64,000 nt of DNA from Pseudomonas sp. Au-Pse12 (GCF_021341665.1 NZ_JAJTTH010000002.1:682001-746000), one strand, 5' to 3'. Positions 11,205 through 22,087 are shown, numbered from the stretch's first letter. Notes: a model not told the origin generated them from the letters alone. Numbers and translations are program-made.

Positions 11205-12179
11205 ATGAGCCAATCCAGCGACCTGATTCAATCAGCACAACGCACCATCCGCCTCGAACTACAGGCAGTAGAAGGCTTGCTGCCCCATATCGACGCAGAT
11301 TTCGTACGCGCTTGCGAGATGATTCTGGCCAGCAAGGGCCGCGTAGTGGTGGTCGGCATGGGCAAGTCCGGGCACGTCGGCAACAAGATCGCAGCCACCC
11401 TGGCCAGTACCGGGACCACCGCGTTCTTTGTCCACCCCGCCGAAGCCAGCCATGGCGACATGGGCATGATCACCCGCGAAGACGTGATCCTGGCCCTCTC
11501 CAACTCTGGCTCGACCAACGAAATTGTCACCCTGCTGCCGCTGATCAAGCGCCTGGGCATCCAGTTGATCAGCCTCACCGGCAACCCCGAGTCGCCGCTG
11601 GCCAAGGCTGCCGACGTCAACCTCAACGTCCACGTCGAGCACGAAGCCTGCCCGCTGAACCTGGCACCGACCTCCTCGACCACCGCAGCACTGGTCATGG
11701 GCGATGCCCTGGCCGTGGCCCTGCTGGAAGCCCGCGGGTTCACCGCCGAAGATTTCGCCTTCTCCCATCCTGGAGGTGCCCTGGGCCGGCGCCTGCTGCT
11801 CAAGGTCGAGAACGTGATGCATGAAGGCAGCGACCTGCCACAAGTGCAACGGGGCACCCTGCTCAAGGACGCGCTCATGGAAATGACCCGCAAGGGCCTG
11901 GGCATGACCGTGATCCTAGAGGCCGATGGCCGCCTGGCAGGCATTTTCACGGACGGCGACCTGCGTCGCACCCTGGATCGCGCCATTGATATCCACCACG
12001 CCACCATCGATTCGGTGATGACCCCTCATGGCAAGACCGCCCGCGCCGACATGCTGGCCGCCGAAGCCCTGAAGATCATGGAAGACCATAAAATCAGCGC
12101 CCTGGTGGTGGTGGACAAGGAAGACCGCCCAATCGGCGCCTTGAACATGCACGACTTGCTGCGCGCGGGAGTGATGTAA
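11205..12179 (+). CDS. kdsD: Arabinose 5-phosphate isomerase
   Basis: A 324-residue enzyme that converts ribulose 5-phosphate to arabinose 5-phosphate, the first step of KDO synthesis for LPS. It has an N-terminal SIS domain (GRVVVVGMGKSGHVGNKIAATLASTG) and two C-terminal CBS domains (from about residue 205), the architecture of E. coli KdsD. The start at 11205 (MSQSSDLIQS) follows the TATAAT box; the in-frame start at 11142 would lie upstream of that promoter. The stop overlaps the kdsC start (TAATG). Confidence 0.95.
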   Translation: MSQSSDLIQSAQRTIRLELQAVEGLLPHIDADFVRACEMILASKGRVVVVGMGKSGHVGNKIAATLASTGTTAFFVHPAEASHGDMGMITREDVILALSNSGSTNEIVTLLPLIKRLGIQLISLTGNPESPLAKAADVNLNVHVEHEACPLNLAPTSSTTAALVMGDALAVALLEARGFTAEDFAFSHPGGALGRRLLLKVENVMHEGSDLPQVQRGTLLKDALMEMTRKGLGMTVILEADGRLAGIFTDGDLRRTLDRAIDIHHATIDSVMTPHGKTARADMLAAEALKIMEDHKISALVVVDKEDRPIGALNMHDLLRAGVM

Positions 12180-12703
12180 TGAGTGCCGAGCTGCTGCAAC
12201 GCGGTAAACACATCAAGCTGGCGGTATTCGACGTCGACGGCGTGCTGACCGACGGTCGCCTGTACTTCCTCGAAGACGGCAGCGAATTCAAGACCTTCAA
12301 CACCCTCGACGGCCAGGGCATCAAGATGCTCATGGCCGCCGGCGTGCAGACGGCGATCATCAGCGGGCGCAAGACCCCGGTGGTGGAGCGTCGGGCCAAG
12401 AACCTGGGGATTCCCCACCTGTACCAGGGCCGCGAAGACAAGCTGGTGGTGCTGGACGAACTTCTTGGCCAGCTGGGCCTAAGCTATGAACAGGTCGCCT
12501 ACCTGGGTGACGACCTGCCCGACCTGCCGGTGATCCGTCGCGTCGGCCTGGGCATGGCAGTGGCCAACGCCGCCAGCTTTGTCCGCGAACACGCCCACGG
12601 CATCACCGTGGCCCGCGGCGGCGAAGGTGCCGCCCGGGAGTTCTGCGAGCTGATACTGCGCGCCCAGGATCGCCTTGAAGCAGCCAATGCCGCTTACTTA
12701 TAG
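12179..12703 (+). CDS. kdsC: KDO-8-phosphate phosphatase
   Basis: A 174-residue capless HAD phosphatase that removes phosphate from KDO 8-phosphate. The catalytic motif is FDVDGVLTDG with Asp18 and Asp20; the later motif is GDDLPDLPVIRRVG. Small size without a cap is typical of the tetrameric KdsC group. It is translationally coupled to kdsD and followed by lptC after 9 bases. Confidence 0.95.
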   Translation: MSAELLQRGKHIKLAVFDVDGVLTDGRLYFLEDGSEFKTFNTLDGQGIKMLMAAGVQTAIISGRKTPVVERRAKNLGIPHLYQGREDKLVVLDELLGQLGLSYEQVAYLGDDLPDLPVIRRVGLGMAVANAASFVREHAHGITVARGGEGAAREFCELILRAQDRLEAANAAYL

Positions 12704-12712
12704 AGCCCTCCC

Positions 12713-13285
12713 ATGCTGAGCAAAAAGATTCGCAACATCCTGATCTTCGGGACCATCGCCCTGCTGTTCGCGGCGGTCGGTTACTGGAACATCAGCCCGG
12801 AACGCTTCCTCGACAAGCCAGTGGCGCAGGTCGACGAAAATGCCATCGACTATTACGTGATCAACGCGCGCAGCGTGCAGTACCTGCCCGACGGCAAGCT
12901 GCAGTACGAAATGACCTCGGACAAGGTCGAACACATCAAGGCCAGCGAAGTGACCCTGCTGACCAAGCCAGACCTGCAGATGTACCGCGGCACCACGTTC
13001 CCCTGGCACGTCCAGAGCGAACGCGGCGAGGTCAATCCGGACGGCACCGAGGTCGAGCTGATTGATTCGGTGCGGGTTTCCCGCACCGACGAACGAAATC
13101 GCAACCTGCTGATCACCACCAGCCGCATGACAGTATTCCCGCAGAAGCAATATGCGCAGACCGAGCAAGCCGTTAGAATCGACGGCGCCGGCGGCGTGAC
13201 TACGGCCAAGGGAATGAAAGCGTATTTGAAAGACGGCAGGATGAACCTGCTATCGAACGTAAGAGGACAGTATGAGGCTCGTTAA
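12713..13285 (+). CDS. lptC: LPS export protein LptC
   Basis: A 190-residue bitopic inner-membrane protein that passes LPS from LptB2FG to the periplasmic LptA bridge. One N-terminal helix (NILIFGTIALLFAAVGYWNI) is followed by a beta-jellyroll (YVINARSVQYLPDGKLQYEM, then WHVQSERGEVNPDGTEVELI). It overlaps lptA by 14 bases. Confidence 0.92.
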   Translation: MLSKKIRNILIFGTIALLFAAVGYWNISPERFLDKPVAQVDENAIDYYVINARSVQYLPDGKLQYEMTSDKVEHIKASEVTLLTKPDLQMYRGTTFPWHVQSERGEVNPDGTEVELIDSVRVSRTDERNRNLLITTSRMTVFPQKQYAQTEQAVRIDGAGGVTTAKGMKAYLKDGRMNLLSNVRGQYEAR

Positions 13286-13816
13286 AACCCTCCCTATTTT
13301 GCTCAGTCTGGGCGCAGCACTGGGAAGCGTGAGCGCCTGGGCTCTGCCGAACGATAGCCAACAGCCCATCCGCATCCAGGCCGACGACGCGCAACTGGAC
13401 GACAAGAACGGCGTGGCCACCTACAAGGGCGATGTGATCATCACCCAGGGTTCGATGAAGATCACCGGCAACACCGTGACCATCACCCGGTCCAAGACCG
13501 GCGAAATCGACGTGGTGACCTCGGTAGGCAACCTGGCCTACTTCGAGCAGTTGCAGAAGCAGACTGACCCGAAACCGGTCCAGGCCTACGCCGTGACCAT
13601 CCAGTACCATGCCCAGCAGAACCGTATCGTACTGATCGACAAAGCCAAGGTAATCAACGACGGCAACACCACCGAAGGCGAGAAAATCGTCTACGACACC
13701 GTCAAGCAGGTTGCCAACGCCGGTCGCGCCAATGGCAGCTCGGTTACCGCGCCACGTCCGCGGATCGACATGGTCATCCAGCCGAAAAAGAAAACCGACG
13801 AGCAAAAGGCCCAGTA

Positions 13817-13817
<1 letters not shown>
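13272..13817 (+). CDS. lptA: Periplasmic LPS-bridge protein LptA (LptH in P. aeruginosa)
   Basis: A 181-residue periplasmic OstA-domain protein. The signal peptide ends SVSAWA before LPNDSQ; the jellyroll includes [34 protein letters not shown]. It oligomerises to connect LptC to LptD. The Lys-rich tail ([11 protein letters not shown]) is typical of Pseudomonas forms. The stop shares one base with the lptB start. Confidence 0.93.
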
Positions 13818-14542
<725 letters not shown>

Positions 14543-14578
14543 GGGCTGATGTGTTGGGCTGGACGCCAGGGCGCCGGG

Positions 14579-14607
14579 AACAATAAACCCCTACAAACTT
14601 TATTGTT
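14579..14607. promoter_or_regulatory. Inverted repeat upstream of rpoN
   Basis: AACAATAAA (14579-14587) and TTTATTGTT (14599-14607) are perfect 9-base arms around an 11-base centre, in the 182-base lptB-rpoN gap. AT-rich arms suit an operator or a weak lptB terminator. Confidence 0.35.
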
Positions 14608-14641
14608 ACAGCGCTCTAGGCAAACACTTCAGTTTCAGGCA

Positions 14642-14698
14642 TATAATTTGCTTATGTTTGGCGCTCCGGCGCCCTGTAGTGGATGGCGCATGTGCGCC
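14642..14698 (+). promoter_or_regulatory. Candidate rpoN promoter and leader hairpins
   Basis: TATAAT at 14642-14647 is a consensus -10 without an obvious -35. Two small GC stems follow in the putative leader: GGCGC/GCGCC at 14660-14673 and GGCGC/GCGCC at 14685-14698. Confidence 0.4.
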
Positions 14699-14724
14699 GG
14701 CAAATAAGGTGTTAAGCCCCTGCC

Positions 14725-16218
14725 ATGAAACCATCGCTAGTCCTTAGAATGGGCCAGCAGCTGACGATGACACCGCAGCTGCAACAGGCCATCCGCCTGC
14801 TCCAATTGTCGACCCTGGACCTGCAACAGGAAATCCAGGAAGCCCTGGAGTCCAATCCGATGCTCGAACGCCAGGAAGATGGCGAAGACTTCGACAACAG
14901 CGACCCCCTGGCCGACAACACCGAATCCAAACCCAACACCGAGATCCAGGAACCCTCCTACCAGGAAACCGCCCCCACGGTGGATAACCTTGAGGATGGC
15001 GAATGGAGCGAACGCATTCCCAATGAATTGCCGGTCGACACCGCCTGGGAAGACGTCTACCAGACCAGCGCCAGCAGCCTGCCCAGCAGCGATGACGATG
15101 AGTGGGACTTCACCACCCGGACCTCGGCTGGCGAGAGCCTGCAGAGCCACCTGCTCTGGCAACTGAACCTGGCACCGATGTCGGACACCGACCGCCTGAT
15201 CGCCGTAACCCTGATCGACTGCATCAACAATCAGGGCTACCTGGACGAAACCCTTGAGGAAATCCTCGAGGCCTTCGATCCTGAACTGGACATCGAGCTC
15301 GACGAGATCGAAGCCGTCCTGCACCGCATCCAGCAATTCGAGCCAGCCGGCATCGGCGCGCGCAACCTGGGCGAATGCCTGCTGCTGCAACTGCGCCAAC
15401 TGCCAGCGAAAACGCCCTGGCTGAGCGAGGCCCAGCGCCTGGTCAGTGACTACATCGACCTCCTGGGCAGCCGCGACTACAGCCAGCTGATGCGCCGCAT
15501 GAAGCTCAAGGAAGACGAACTGCGCCAGGTCATCGAGCTGGTACAGAGCCTCAACCCTCGTCCTGGATCGCAAATCGAATCCAGCGAAGCCGAGTACGTG
15601 GTCCCGGACGTCATCGTGCGCAAGGACAACGAACGCTGGCTGGTGGAACTGAACCAGGAATCGGTTCCACGCCTGCGGGTCAACGCACAGTACGCAGGCT
15701 TTGTCCGCCGCGCCGACACCAGCGCCGACAACACCTTCATGCGCAACCAGTTGCAGGAAGCCCGCTGGTTCATCAAGAGCCTGCAGAGCCGCAACGAAAC
15801 CCTGATGAAGGTTGCCACCCAGATCGTCGAGCACCAGCGCGGCTTTCTCGAATATGGCGACGAAGCCATGAAGCCGCTGGTTCTGCACGACATCGCCGAG
15901 GCGGTGGGCATGCACGAATCGACGATTTCCCGAGTGACCACGCAAAAATTCATGCATACCCCACGGGGCATATATGAACTGAAATACTTTTTCTCCAGCC
16001 ATGTCAGCACCTCGGAAGGCGGTGAATGCTCGTCCACGGCCATCCGCGCGATCATCAAAAAACTGGTGGCCGCGGAAAATCAGAAAAAGCCGTTGAGTGA
16101 CAGCAAGATCGCTGGTTTACTGGAGGCACAAGGCATTCAGGTAGCCCGTCGTACCGTCGCCAAGTACCGCGAATCCCTTGGGATCGCGCCTTCCAGCGAA
16201 CGTAAGCGGTTGATGTAA
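14725..16218 (+). CDS. rpoN: RNA polymerase sigma-54 factor
   Basis: A 497-residue alternative sigma factor. Region I is the Gln-rich [34 protein letters not shown]; an acidic region II follows (about residues 50-115); then the core-binding and HTH parts, and the diagnostic RpoN box [10 protein letters not shown] at 474-483 near the end. It directs nitrogen, motility and many catabolic genes with enhancer-binding proteins. It heads the conserved rpoN-hpf-ptsN-rapZ-ptsO neighbourhood. Confidence 0.97.
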   Translation: MKPSLVLRMGQQLTMTPQLQQAIRLLQLSTLDLQQEIQEALESNPMLERQEDGEDFDNSDPLADNTESKPNTEIQEPSYQETAPTVDNLEDGEWSERIPNELPVDTAWEDVYQTSASSLPSSDDDEWDFTTRTSAGESLQSHLLWQLNLAPMSDTDRLIAVTLIDCINNQGYLDETLEEILEAFDPELDIELDEIEAVLHRIQQFEPAGIGARNLGECLLLQLRQLPAKTPWLSEAQRLVSDYIDLLGSRDYSQLMRRMKLKEDELRQVIELVQSLNPRPGSQIESSEAEYVVPDVIVRKDNERWLVELNQESVPRLRVNAQYAGFVRRADTSADNTFMRNQLQEARWFIKSLQSRNETLMKVATQIVEHQRGFLEYGDEAMKPLVLHDIAEAVGMHESTISRVTTQKFMHTPRGIYELKYFFSSHVSTSEGGECSSTAIRAIIKKLVAAENQKKPLSDSKIAGLLEAQGIQVARRTVAKYRESLGIAPSSERKRLM

Positions 16219-16342
16219 CCGCAGGGCTGGCCACAGCGTTCAGAGTGCGTTTGAAACAGGCCGGAAGTCGGCTTCAAACGCGGTCTAGGTGGCAGGCAAC
16301 CCAGCCTGCCGCGTTATGCACTGGCAACGAAGGAGAAGCTGT

Positions 16343-16648
16343 ATGCAAGTCAACATCAGTGGACACCAACTCGAAGTGACTGAACCTCTGCGTGCTTACA
16401 TCGGCGAGAAACTCGACCGACTGGAGCGGCACTTCGACAAGATTACCAATGTGCAGGTCACCATGGCTGTCGAGAAGCTGAAGCAGAAAATCGAAGCCAC
16501 CCTGCACATCCACGGTGGGGAGGTCGTCGCCAATGCAGAACATGACGATATGTATGCCGCAATTGACCTGCTCACGGACAAGCTTGACCGCCAACTGAAA
16601 AAGCATAAGGAAAAGCAACTCCACCTTCTCCAAGGCACGGGTCGCTAA
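16343..16648 (+). CDS. hpf: Short ribosome hibernation promoting factor
   Basis: A 101-residue HPF/YfiA-family protein that binds idle 70S ribosomes in stationary phase. The sequence MQVNISGHQLEVTEPLRAYIGEKLDRLERHF is the family start, and it ends in a basic tail (RQLKKHKEKQLHLLQGTGR) without the long-form dimerisation domain. The ATG at 16343 has AAGGAG 8 bases upstream; the longer frame from 16289 lacks this. It lies directly after rpoN, as in most proteobacteria. Confidence 0.94.
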   Translation: MQVNISGHQLEVTEPLRAYIGEKLDRLERHFDKITNVQVTMAVEKLKQKIEATLHIHGGEVVANAEHDDMYAAIDLLTDKLDRQLKKHKEKQLHLLQGTGR

Positions 16649-16660
16649 CACTCCCCTCCC

Positions 16661-17125
16661 ATGATCCGACTTGAAAGTATCCTGACCCCCGGCCGTTCCT
16701 TGGTGAACGTGCCGGGCGGCAGTAAAAAACGCGCCCTCGAACAAATTGCCAACCTGATCAGCCGTGAAGTGCCTGATCTGGAGATGCAGGATGTCTTCGA
16801 GAGCCTGATTGCCCGTGAAAAACTCGGTTCCACCGGTTTTGGCAACGGCATCGCCATTCCCCACTGCCGCCTCAAAGGCTGCGAGTCGCCCATCAGTGCG
16901 CTGATGCACCTGGACGCTCCGATCGATTTCGACGCCATCGACGGCGCTCCGGTCGACTTGCTGTTCGTCCTGCTGGTTCCGGAAGCCGCGACCGATGCAC
17001 ACCTGGAACTGCTTCGGCAGATCGCCAGCATGCTTGATCGCAAGGAAGTCCGTGACCGGCTGCGCAGCGCCACCAGCAACGAAGCCTTGTATCAGGTCGT
17101 TCTGGACGAGCAAAACGGTCAGTAA
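16661..17125 (+). CDS. ptsN: Nitrogen-PTS enzyme IIA
   Basis: A 154-residue EIIA(Ntr). The phosphorylatable His68 lies in [13 protein letters not shown], and the rest matches the PTS EIIA type-2 fold ([28 protein letters not shown]). It receives phosphate from PtsP via PtsO and regulates potassium, carbon storage and stress responses rather than transporting sugars. It lies 2 bases before rapZ. Confidence 0.96.
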   Translation: MIRLESILTPGRSLVNVPGGSKKRALEQIANLISREVPDLEMQDVFESLIAREKLGSTGFGNGIAIPHCRLKGCESPISALMHLDAPIDFDAIDGAPVDLLFVLLVPEAATDAHLELLRQIASMLDRKEVRDRLRSATSNEALYQVVLDEQNGQ

Positions 17126-17127
17126 TC

Positions 17128-17985
17128 ATGCGTTTGATCATCGTCAGCGGCCGCTCCGGCTCAGGTAAAAGCACCGCCCTCGATGTACTTGAGGACCATG
17201 GCTACTACTGCATCGACAACCTGCCAGCCGGCTTGCTGCCGGAACTGGCAGAACGTGCATTGATTCACACCGAATTGGCGCAACCGCTGGTGGCGGTGTC
17301 CATCGACGCCCGAAACCTGCCCAGCCACCTGTCGCGCTTCCCCGAATTGCTGGAGGAAGTGCGCAGCCGGCATATCCAGTGCGACGTGCTGTATCTGGAT
17401 GCCGACGAGGAAACCCTGCTCAAGCGCTTCTCGGAGACTCGCCGCCGCCATCCGCTGAGCAGCGCCAATCGCTCCCTGGCCGAAGCCATCCACGATGAAA
17501 CCCAGTTGTTGGGGCCAATCGTCGATCTGGCCGACCTCAAGGTCAACACCACCAACCTGAACCTCTATCAACTGCGCGACACCATCAAGCTACGCCTGTT
17601 GAACCAGCCGGAACCCGGTACCGCGTTCCTGGTGGAATCCTTCGGCTTCAAGCGTGGCATGCCGGTGGACGCCGACCTGGTGTTCGATGTTCGCTGCCTG
17701 CCCAACCCGTACTGGAAGCCCGAGTTGCGCGCCCAATCCGGATTGGACGCCCCTGTGGCCGAATACCTGGCAGCACAACCCGATGTCGAAGAGATGTTCC
17801 AGGACATCGAAAGCTATCTGCTCAAGTGGCTGCCGCGCTTCGCCGCCAGCAACCGCGCCTACGTGACCATTGCCATTGGCTGCACCGGCGGGCACCACCG
17901 CTCCGTGTATCTGACCGAGCGCCTGGGCAAGGTGTTGCAAAAAACCCTGAAGAACGTCCAGGTTCGCCACCGCGACCTTAGCTGA
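17128..17985 (+). CDS. rapZ: RNase adapter protein RapZ
   Basis: A 285-residue P-loop protein. Walker A is GRSGSGKS (8-15) and the C-terminal domain carries the conserved [17 protein letters not shown]. In E. coli RapZ presents the GlmY/GlmZ small RNAs to RNase E to tune glucosamine-6-phosphate synthase. Those RNAs are not known in Pseudomonas, so its partner here is open. Its place between ptsN and the HPr gene is conserved. Confidence 0.94.
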   Translation: MRLIIVSGRSGSGKSTALDVLEDHGYYCIDNLPAGLLPELAERALIHTELAQPLVAVSIDARNLPSHLSRFPELLEEVRSRHIQCDVLYLDADEETLLKRFSETRRRHPLSSANRSLAEAIHDETQLLGPIVDLADLKVNTTNLNLYQLRDTIKLRLLNQPEPGTAFLVESFGFKRGMPVDADLVFDVRCLPNPYWKPELRAQSGLDAPVAEYLAAQPDVEEMFQDIESYLLKWLPRFAASNRAYVTIAIGCTGGHHRSVYLTERLGKVLQKTLKNVQVRHRDLS

Positions 17986-18001
17986 AAGGATCTACCCCGC
18001 G

Positions 18002-18274
18002 ATGCCAGCTCTGGAAATCGAGATCATCAACAAACTGGGCCTGCATGCCCGTGCCTCGGCCAAGTTCGTCGGGGTGGCCGGGCAGTTTCCCTGCCAGATC
18101 CGCGCCGGCAGAACCCCGGAATCCATGGTCGACGGCAAAAGCATCATGGCCATGATGATGCTGGCCGCCGGCAAGGGCACCAAGATCCATCTGAAGACTG
18201 AAGGCGAGCAGGAACAGGAAGCGCTGGATGCGCTGGTGGCGCTGATCAACAATTTCTTCGACGAAGGCGAGTAA
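18002..18274 (+). CDS. ptsO: Nitrogen-PTS phosphocarrier protein (NPr/HPr)
   Basis: A 90-residue HPr-fold protein. The active-site His15 is in NKLGLHARASAKFV, and a Ser47 site lies in DGKSIMAMMMLA. It relays phosphate from PtsP to PtsN. It ends the plus-strand block and faces the minus-strand zip gene after 29 bases, which hold a short GCCGCT/AGCGGC stem near 18285-18300. Confidence 0.95.
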   Translation: MPALEIEIINKLGLHARASAKFVGVAGQFPCQIRAGRTPESMVDGKSIMAMMMLAAGKGTKIHLKTEGEQEQEALDALVALINNFFDEGE

Positions 18275-18303
18275 GCCCCAGCGAGCCGCTCGCCAAGCGG
18301 CAC

Positions 18304-19197
18304 TCAGGCGAGTGCCGTGTCCATGACCATCATCAAGCAAAAACCGATACACAGGCCGAGGCTGGCAAGCTTGTCATGGCCATTGCGACGCGACTCCGGA
18401 ATCACTTCATGAGTGACCACCAACAGCATCGCCCCCGCCGCCAGGGCCAGCCCCAGGGGCAGCAGCACCTGCGCCAGGCTCACCAGCCAGGCACAGAGCA
18501 AGGCAAAGACCGGCTCCACCAGACCTGAAGCCGCGCCGATCAGGAATGCCTTGACCCGCGACATTCCCGCCCCCGCCAACACCAGGGCTATCACCAGGCC
18601 TTCCGGTACATCCTGCAAGGCAATGCCCATGGCCAGGCTGTCCGCATCCGGCATGCCGCCTCCGGCCGACACCCCCACCGCCATCCCTTCAGGAATGTTG
18701 TGGGCAATGATCGCGAAGACGAACAACCAGATACGCGGGGCAATCACGGGATGCTCCGGCGTGCCCACCAGCTGCTCCGGGCTGGCGCCGGAAATCTTGC
18801 GATCCACCAGGAACAGACCAAAGGCCCCCAGCATGATGCCGGCACAAATCAGGCCACTGGAGCCCCAGGCAGACAAACCCAGATCCTGGGCCGCGGCGAT
18901 GCCGGGGACGATCAGCGAAAACGCCGTCGCCGCCAGCATCACTCCGGCACCAAAGCCCAGCAGGGTGTCGCTCACTGCCAGCGGCATTTGCCGGATCACC
19001 AGCACCGGGACCGCCCCCAGCGCCGTGCCCAGCGCGCAAATGGAACCGCCCTGCAAGGCACGCAGCAGGCGCGGTTCCAGGTTCAGCCAGTTCAGCCCTT
19101 GAGCCACCAGCAAAGCGGTCCCCGCCAACAGCAACAGCGAACCGAAGGCATAGCGAAACATTCGTCCACTGCTGATCGCCAGTGTTTCAGTGCCCAT
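18304..19197 (-). CDS. ZIP-family metal transporter
   Basis: A 297-residue inner-membrane ZIP permease with about eight helices. The two metal-site helices are visible: AHNIPEGMAVGVS and ALQDVPEGLVIALVLA. A variable, slightly polar loop follows helix III. Likely a zinc, iron or manganese importer. The start at 19197 (MGTETLAISS) is chosen, since the upstream extension to 19353 runs into sodA and is not family-like. It lies just downstream of the iron-regulated sodA operon with only 34 bases between, so read-through from the Fur promoter is possible. Confidence 0.88.
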   Translation of the reverse strand: MGTETLAISSGRMFRYAFGSLLLLAGTALLVAQGLNWLNLEPRLLRALQGGSICALGTALGAVPVLVIRQMPLAVSDTLLGFGAGVMLAATAFSLIVPGIAAAQDLGLSAWGSSGLICAGIMLGAFGLFLVDRKISGASPEQLVGTPEHPVIAPRIWLFVFAIIAHNIPEGMAVGVSAGGGMPDADSLAMGIALQDVPEGLVIALVLAGAGMSRVKAFLIGAASGLVEPVFALLCAWLVSLAQVLLPLGLALAAGAMLLVVTHEVIPESRRNGHDKLASLGLCIGFCLMMVMDTALA

Positions 19198-19231
19198 AAT
19201 CGGCCTTAGATCTTGTTCTGAGGGGAAGGGA

Positions 19232-19843
19232 TCAAGCCATCGCGGCCTGGTAGCGCTGAGCAACTTCCGGCCAGTTGATGACGTTGTAAAAGGCGTTGAT
19301 GTATTCCGGCCGGCGGTTCTGATAACGCAGGTAGTAGGCGTGCTCCCAGACATCGAGGCCGAGGATCGGCGTATTGCCGTTCATCAGCGGGCTGTCCTGG
19401 TTGCCACTGCTTTCCACCAGCAGCTTTTTCTCCGGCGTCACACTGAGCCAGGCCCAGCCACTGCCGAATCGAGTCAGTGCAGCTTTGGTAAAGGCTTCCT
19501 TGAAGCGCTCGAAACCACCCAATTGTTGCTCGATCGCCTGCCCCAGGGCGCCCTGGGGGCTGCCCCCGCCAGCCGGCGTCATCACCGCCCAGAACAACGA
19601 ATGGTTGGCATGCCCGCCCCCCTGGTTGATCACCGCCGCGCGGAGTTTTTCCGGCAGTTGCTGAACACTGGCCACCAGTTTCTCCACCTCCCAGCCGGCC
19701 CATTCTGTCCCCTCGACGGCAGCATTGAGGTTGTTGATATAGGTCTGGTGGTGCTTGGTGTAGTGAATTTCCATGGTCTGCGCATCGATGTGCGGTTCCA
19801 GGGCGTCATAGGCGTAAGGCAGTGCAGGCAAGGTAAAGGACAT
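19232..19843 (-). CDS. sodA: Manganese superoxide dismutase
   Basis: A 203-residue Mn/Fe-SOD. Family motifs: [37 protein letters not shown] and the metal-ligand [15 protein letters not shown]. Its place at the end of fagA-fumC-orfX, and its length, match the P. aeruginosa Mn-SOD SodM/SodA, which is made during iron starvation to replace Fe-SOD. It begins one base after the orfX stop. Confidence 0.95.
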   Translation of the reverse strand: MSFTLPALPYAYDALEPHIDAQTMEIHYTKHHQTYINNLNAAVEGTEWAGWEVEKLVASVQQLPEKLRAAVINQGGGHANHSLFWAVMTPAGGGSPQGALGQAIEQQLGGFERFKEAFTKAALTRFGSGWAWLSVTPEKKLLVESSGNQDSPLMNGNTPILGLDVWEHAYYLRYQNRRPEYINAFYNVINWPEVAQRYQAAMA

Positions 19844-19844
19844 A

Positions 19845-20294
19845 TCAATGGGCTCCGTAAGAGGGGCTGTCTGGTTGCGGACTGTCGGCTGACAGGCCCG
19901 CGACGTTGCTGTCCAGCAAACGATGAGTACGCGGGTATTCGCCGTGATCACCGATGAAATTCAACAGCTCGACGTAGGTCTTGCTGCTTTGGCGCAGGGC
20001 CGCTTCTCTCAGGGCCGTGGGCAAGCGGCTGTCCTGCATGGCCTGCAACAGCCGCTGGTGGATGGCGCACAGGTACTCCGCGCTCTCTTCCGGCTGGTTC
20101 AGACGCAGGTGCAGGTCCGCCAGGTTGTGATGGGAAATCACGCAGGCCGCCACCGCTTCGTCGGCATCCGACCAGCGCTCGAACAGCACCTGGGCCAGGG
20201 CCAGCGCCTGCAGATAGCCCTCGCGGGCATCCACCAATTCGCCCTGCATAAAGAGACGATTGGCCCTTTCGATCGTGCGTTTCCAGTGCTCCAT
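19845..20294 (-). CDS. OrfX, TPR-like protein of the Fur-regulated fumC-sodA operon
   Basis: A 149-residue, Leu/Ala-rich helical protein with a TPR-like pattern ([55 protein letters not shown]). It has no signal peptide or catalytic motif. The equivalent gene (orfX) in P. aeruginosa is co-transcribed with fagA, fumC and sodA under Fur. Its function is unknown; a scaffold or assembly role is only inference. Confidence 0.75.
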   Translation of the reverse strand: MEHWKRTIERANRLFMQGELVDAREGYLQALALAQVLFERWSDADEAVAACVISHHNLADLHLRLNQPEESAEYLCAIHQRLLQAMQDSRLPTALREAALRQSSKTYVELLNFIGDHGEYPRTHRLLDSNVAGLSADSPQPDSPSYGAH

Positions 20295-20322
20295 GGAGAA
20301 CCTCCAAAGCGGTGTCGAGACG

Positions 20323-21699
20323 TTACACGCCGCCGGCAGTCAGCTTTTCCGGGTCCAGCAGGACCTCCAGCTGGCTGCGCGGCAGATCGGTATGTTCAAG
20401 CGCCACGTCGATCACCGGGCGCCCTTGCTTGTAGGCGGTCTTGGCGATTTCCGCGGCCTTCTGGTAGCCGATGATCGGGTTCAGGGCCGTGACCAGGATC
20501 GGATTGCGCGACAGGGCCTCCTTGAGCTTGGGTTCGTTGACCTTGAAGCTGGCAATGGCCTTGTCCGCCAGTAGACGGCTGGAGTTGGCCAGCAGCTCGA
20601 TGCTGCTCAGCAGGTTCTGGGCAATGACCGGCAACATCACGTTGAGTTCGAAGTTGCCGGATTGGCCGGCCACGGTAATGGTGCTGTCGTTGCCGATGAC
20701 TTGCGCCGCGACCATCGCGGTGGCTTCCGGGATCACCGGGTTGACCTTGCCGGGCATGATCGACGAGCCGGGCTGCAGGCCTTCCAGCTCGATCTCGCCC
20801 AACCCGGCCAATGGCCCGGAGTTCATCCAGCGCAGGTCGTTGGCGATCTTCATCAACGACACCGCGGTGGCCTTGAGCTGGCCGGATACCGTGACCGCGG
20901 TGTCCTGGGAGCCGATCAGGGCGAACAGGTTCTTGCCCGGAGTGAACTGCACCTGGGTCAGCGTGCTCAACTGCTGGCTGAAACGTGCAGCGAACTCGGG
21001 ATGGGCATTGATCCCTGTGCCCACGGCGGTGCCGCCCTGGGCCAGGGACTGCAGGCTCGGCAGCAGATCCTGCACATGGCTGATGTTGGCCTTGAGCTGC
21101 TGCGCCCAGCCCTCCAGCACCTGGCTCATGCGCACCGGCATCGCGTCCATCAGGTGAGTACGACCGGTCTTGATGAAGGGGTGCACTTGCAGCGCCTTGC
21201 GCTCGATGACATCCACCAGATGCACCAGCGCCGGCAACAGCTGTTCATGCAGGGTCAGCGCGGCGCTGACATGAATGGTGGTAGGGATGATGTCGTTGCT
21301 GCTCTGGCCGCAGTTGACATGGTCATTGGGGTTGACCGGCTCGCCCAGCAGGCGGCTGGCCAAGGTCGCCAGTACTTCGTTGGCGTTCATGTTGGAACTG
21401 GTGCCGGAGCCGGTCTGGAAGATGTCCACCGGGAAGTGCTGCATGAAATCGCCTTCCAGCAAACCCTGGGCGGCGTCGACAATGGCCTTGCCCTGGGCGG
21501 CACTGATCTGCCCCAGCTCGACGTTGGCCCTGGCCGCGGCCGCCTTGGCCAGGATCAGGGCACGGATGAAGGCCGCCGGCATGCGTTGGCCGCTGATGGG
21601 AAAGTTGTCCACCGCACGCTGGGTCTGCGCACCGTACAGGGCCAGCTCCGGTACCTGCAGTTCGCCCATGCTGTCGCGTTCGATACGGGTATTACTCAT
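20323..21699 (-). CDS. fumC: Class II (iron-free) fumarase
   Basis: A 458-residue fumarase that interconverts fumarate and malate without an iron-sulfur cluster. The superfamily signature GSSIMPGKVNP carries the catalytic Ser. The start at 21699 (MSNTRIERDSMGE) has AAGGA about 6 bases upstream and overlaps the fagA stop by 8 bases. In an iron-starvation operon it substitutes for the Fe-S fumarases, which fits the sodA partner. Confidence 0.95.
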   Translation of the reverse strand: MSNTRIERDSMGELQVPELALYGAQTQRAVDNFPISGQRMPAAFIRALILAKAAAARANVELGQISAAQGKAIVDAAQGLLEGDFMQHFPVDIFQTGSGTSSNMNANEVLATLASRLLGEPVNPNDHVNCGQSSNDIIPTTIHVSAALTLHEQLLPALVHLVDVIERKALQVHPFIKTGRTHLMDAMPVRMSQVLEGWAQQLKANISHVQDLLPSLQSLAQGGTAVGTGINAHPEFAARFSQQLSTLTQVQFTPGKNLFALIGSQDTAVTVSGQLKATAVSLMKIANDLRWMNSGPLAGLGEIELEGLQPGSSIMPGKVNPVIPEATAMVAAQVIGNDSTITVAGQSGNFELNVMLPVIAQNLLSSIELLANSSRLLADKAIASFKVNEPKLKEALSRNPILVTALNPIIGYQKAAEIAKTAYKQGRPVIDVALEHTDLPRSQLEVLLDPEKLTAGGV

Positions 21700-22087
21700 C
21701 GGGAAATCCTTGCACCAGTTCAATTAGAGGAATGGAAGGCAGCAGCGAGCAGGTCGCCAGTTGCCAGGCGTGGCTTTGCCAGCGCTTGAGCCGGCAATTG
21801 CACAAAGACAATCGCTCCATATCGCGCAACGGCCGCCAAGCCTGGTCCAGGCACTGGCTGCGCCAATGCCAGGGCAACGCGGTATCGGTGGCGGTATCGA
21901 TCAATAAACGGAAGGAGGTTTCAGCGACGGTCCAGGCCGACATCGCGGTGCAGCAGGCCAGGTAGCGGCCCTCGGCGAGGTAATGCTCGATCAGACGCGG
22001 TTCGTCCGGTTCCAGTGCGCAACGGATCTGGCGGCTCATCCAACGCCAGCTTTCGAGGTAGGGCTGCTCGTGCAAGGCAGAACTCAT
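21692..22087 (-). CDS. fagA: FagA-like protein, first gene of the Fur-controlled operon
   Basis: A 131-residue Trp/Cys/Arg-rich protein (11 or so Trp and several Cys), with no signal peptide. Identified by position: the first gene after a Fur box and ahead of fumC-orfX-sodA, as fagA (Fur-associated gene) is in P. aeruginosa. No biochemical function can be read. It overlaps fumC by 8 bases, suggesting coupling. Confidence 0.75.
   Translation of the reverse strand: MSSALHEQPYLESWRWMSRQIRCALEPDEPRLIEHYLAEGRYLACCTAMSAWTVAETSFRLLIDTATDTALPWHWRSQCLDQAWRPLRDMERLSLCNCRLKRWQSHAWQLATCSLLPSIPLIELVQGFPDE

Noticed and set aside
18285..18300. GCCGCT/AGCGGC stem between ptsO and zip
   Set aside because: Only 6 bp with no U-tract; not called a terminator on its own.
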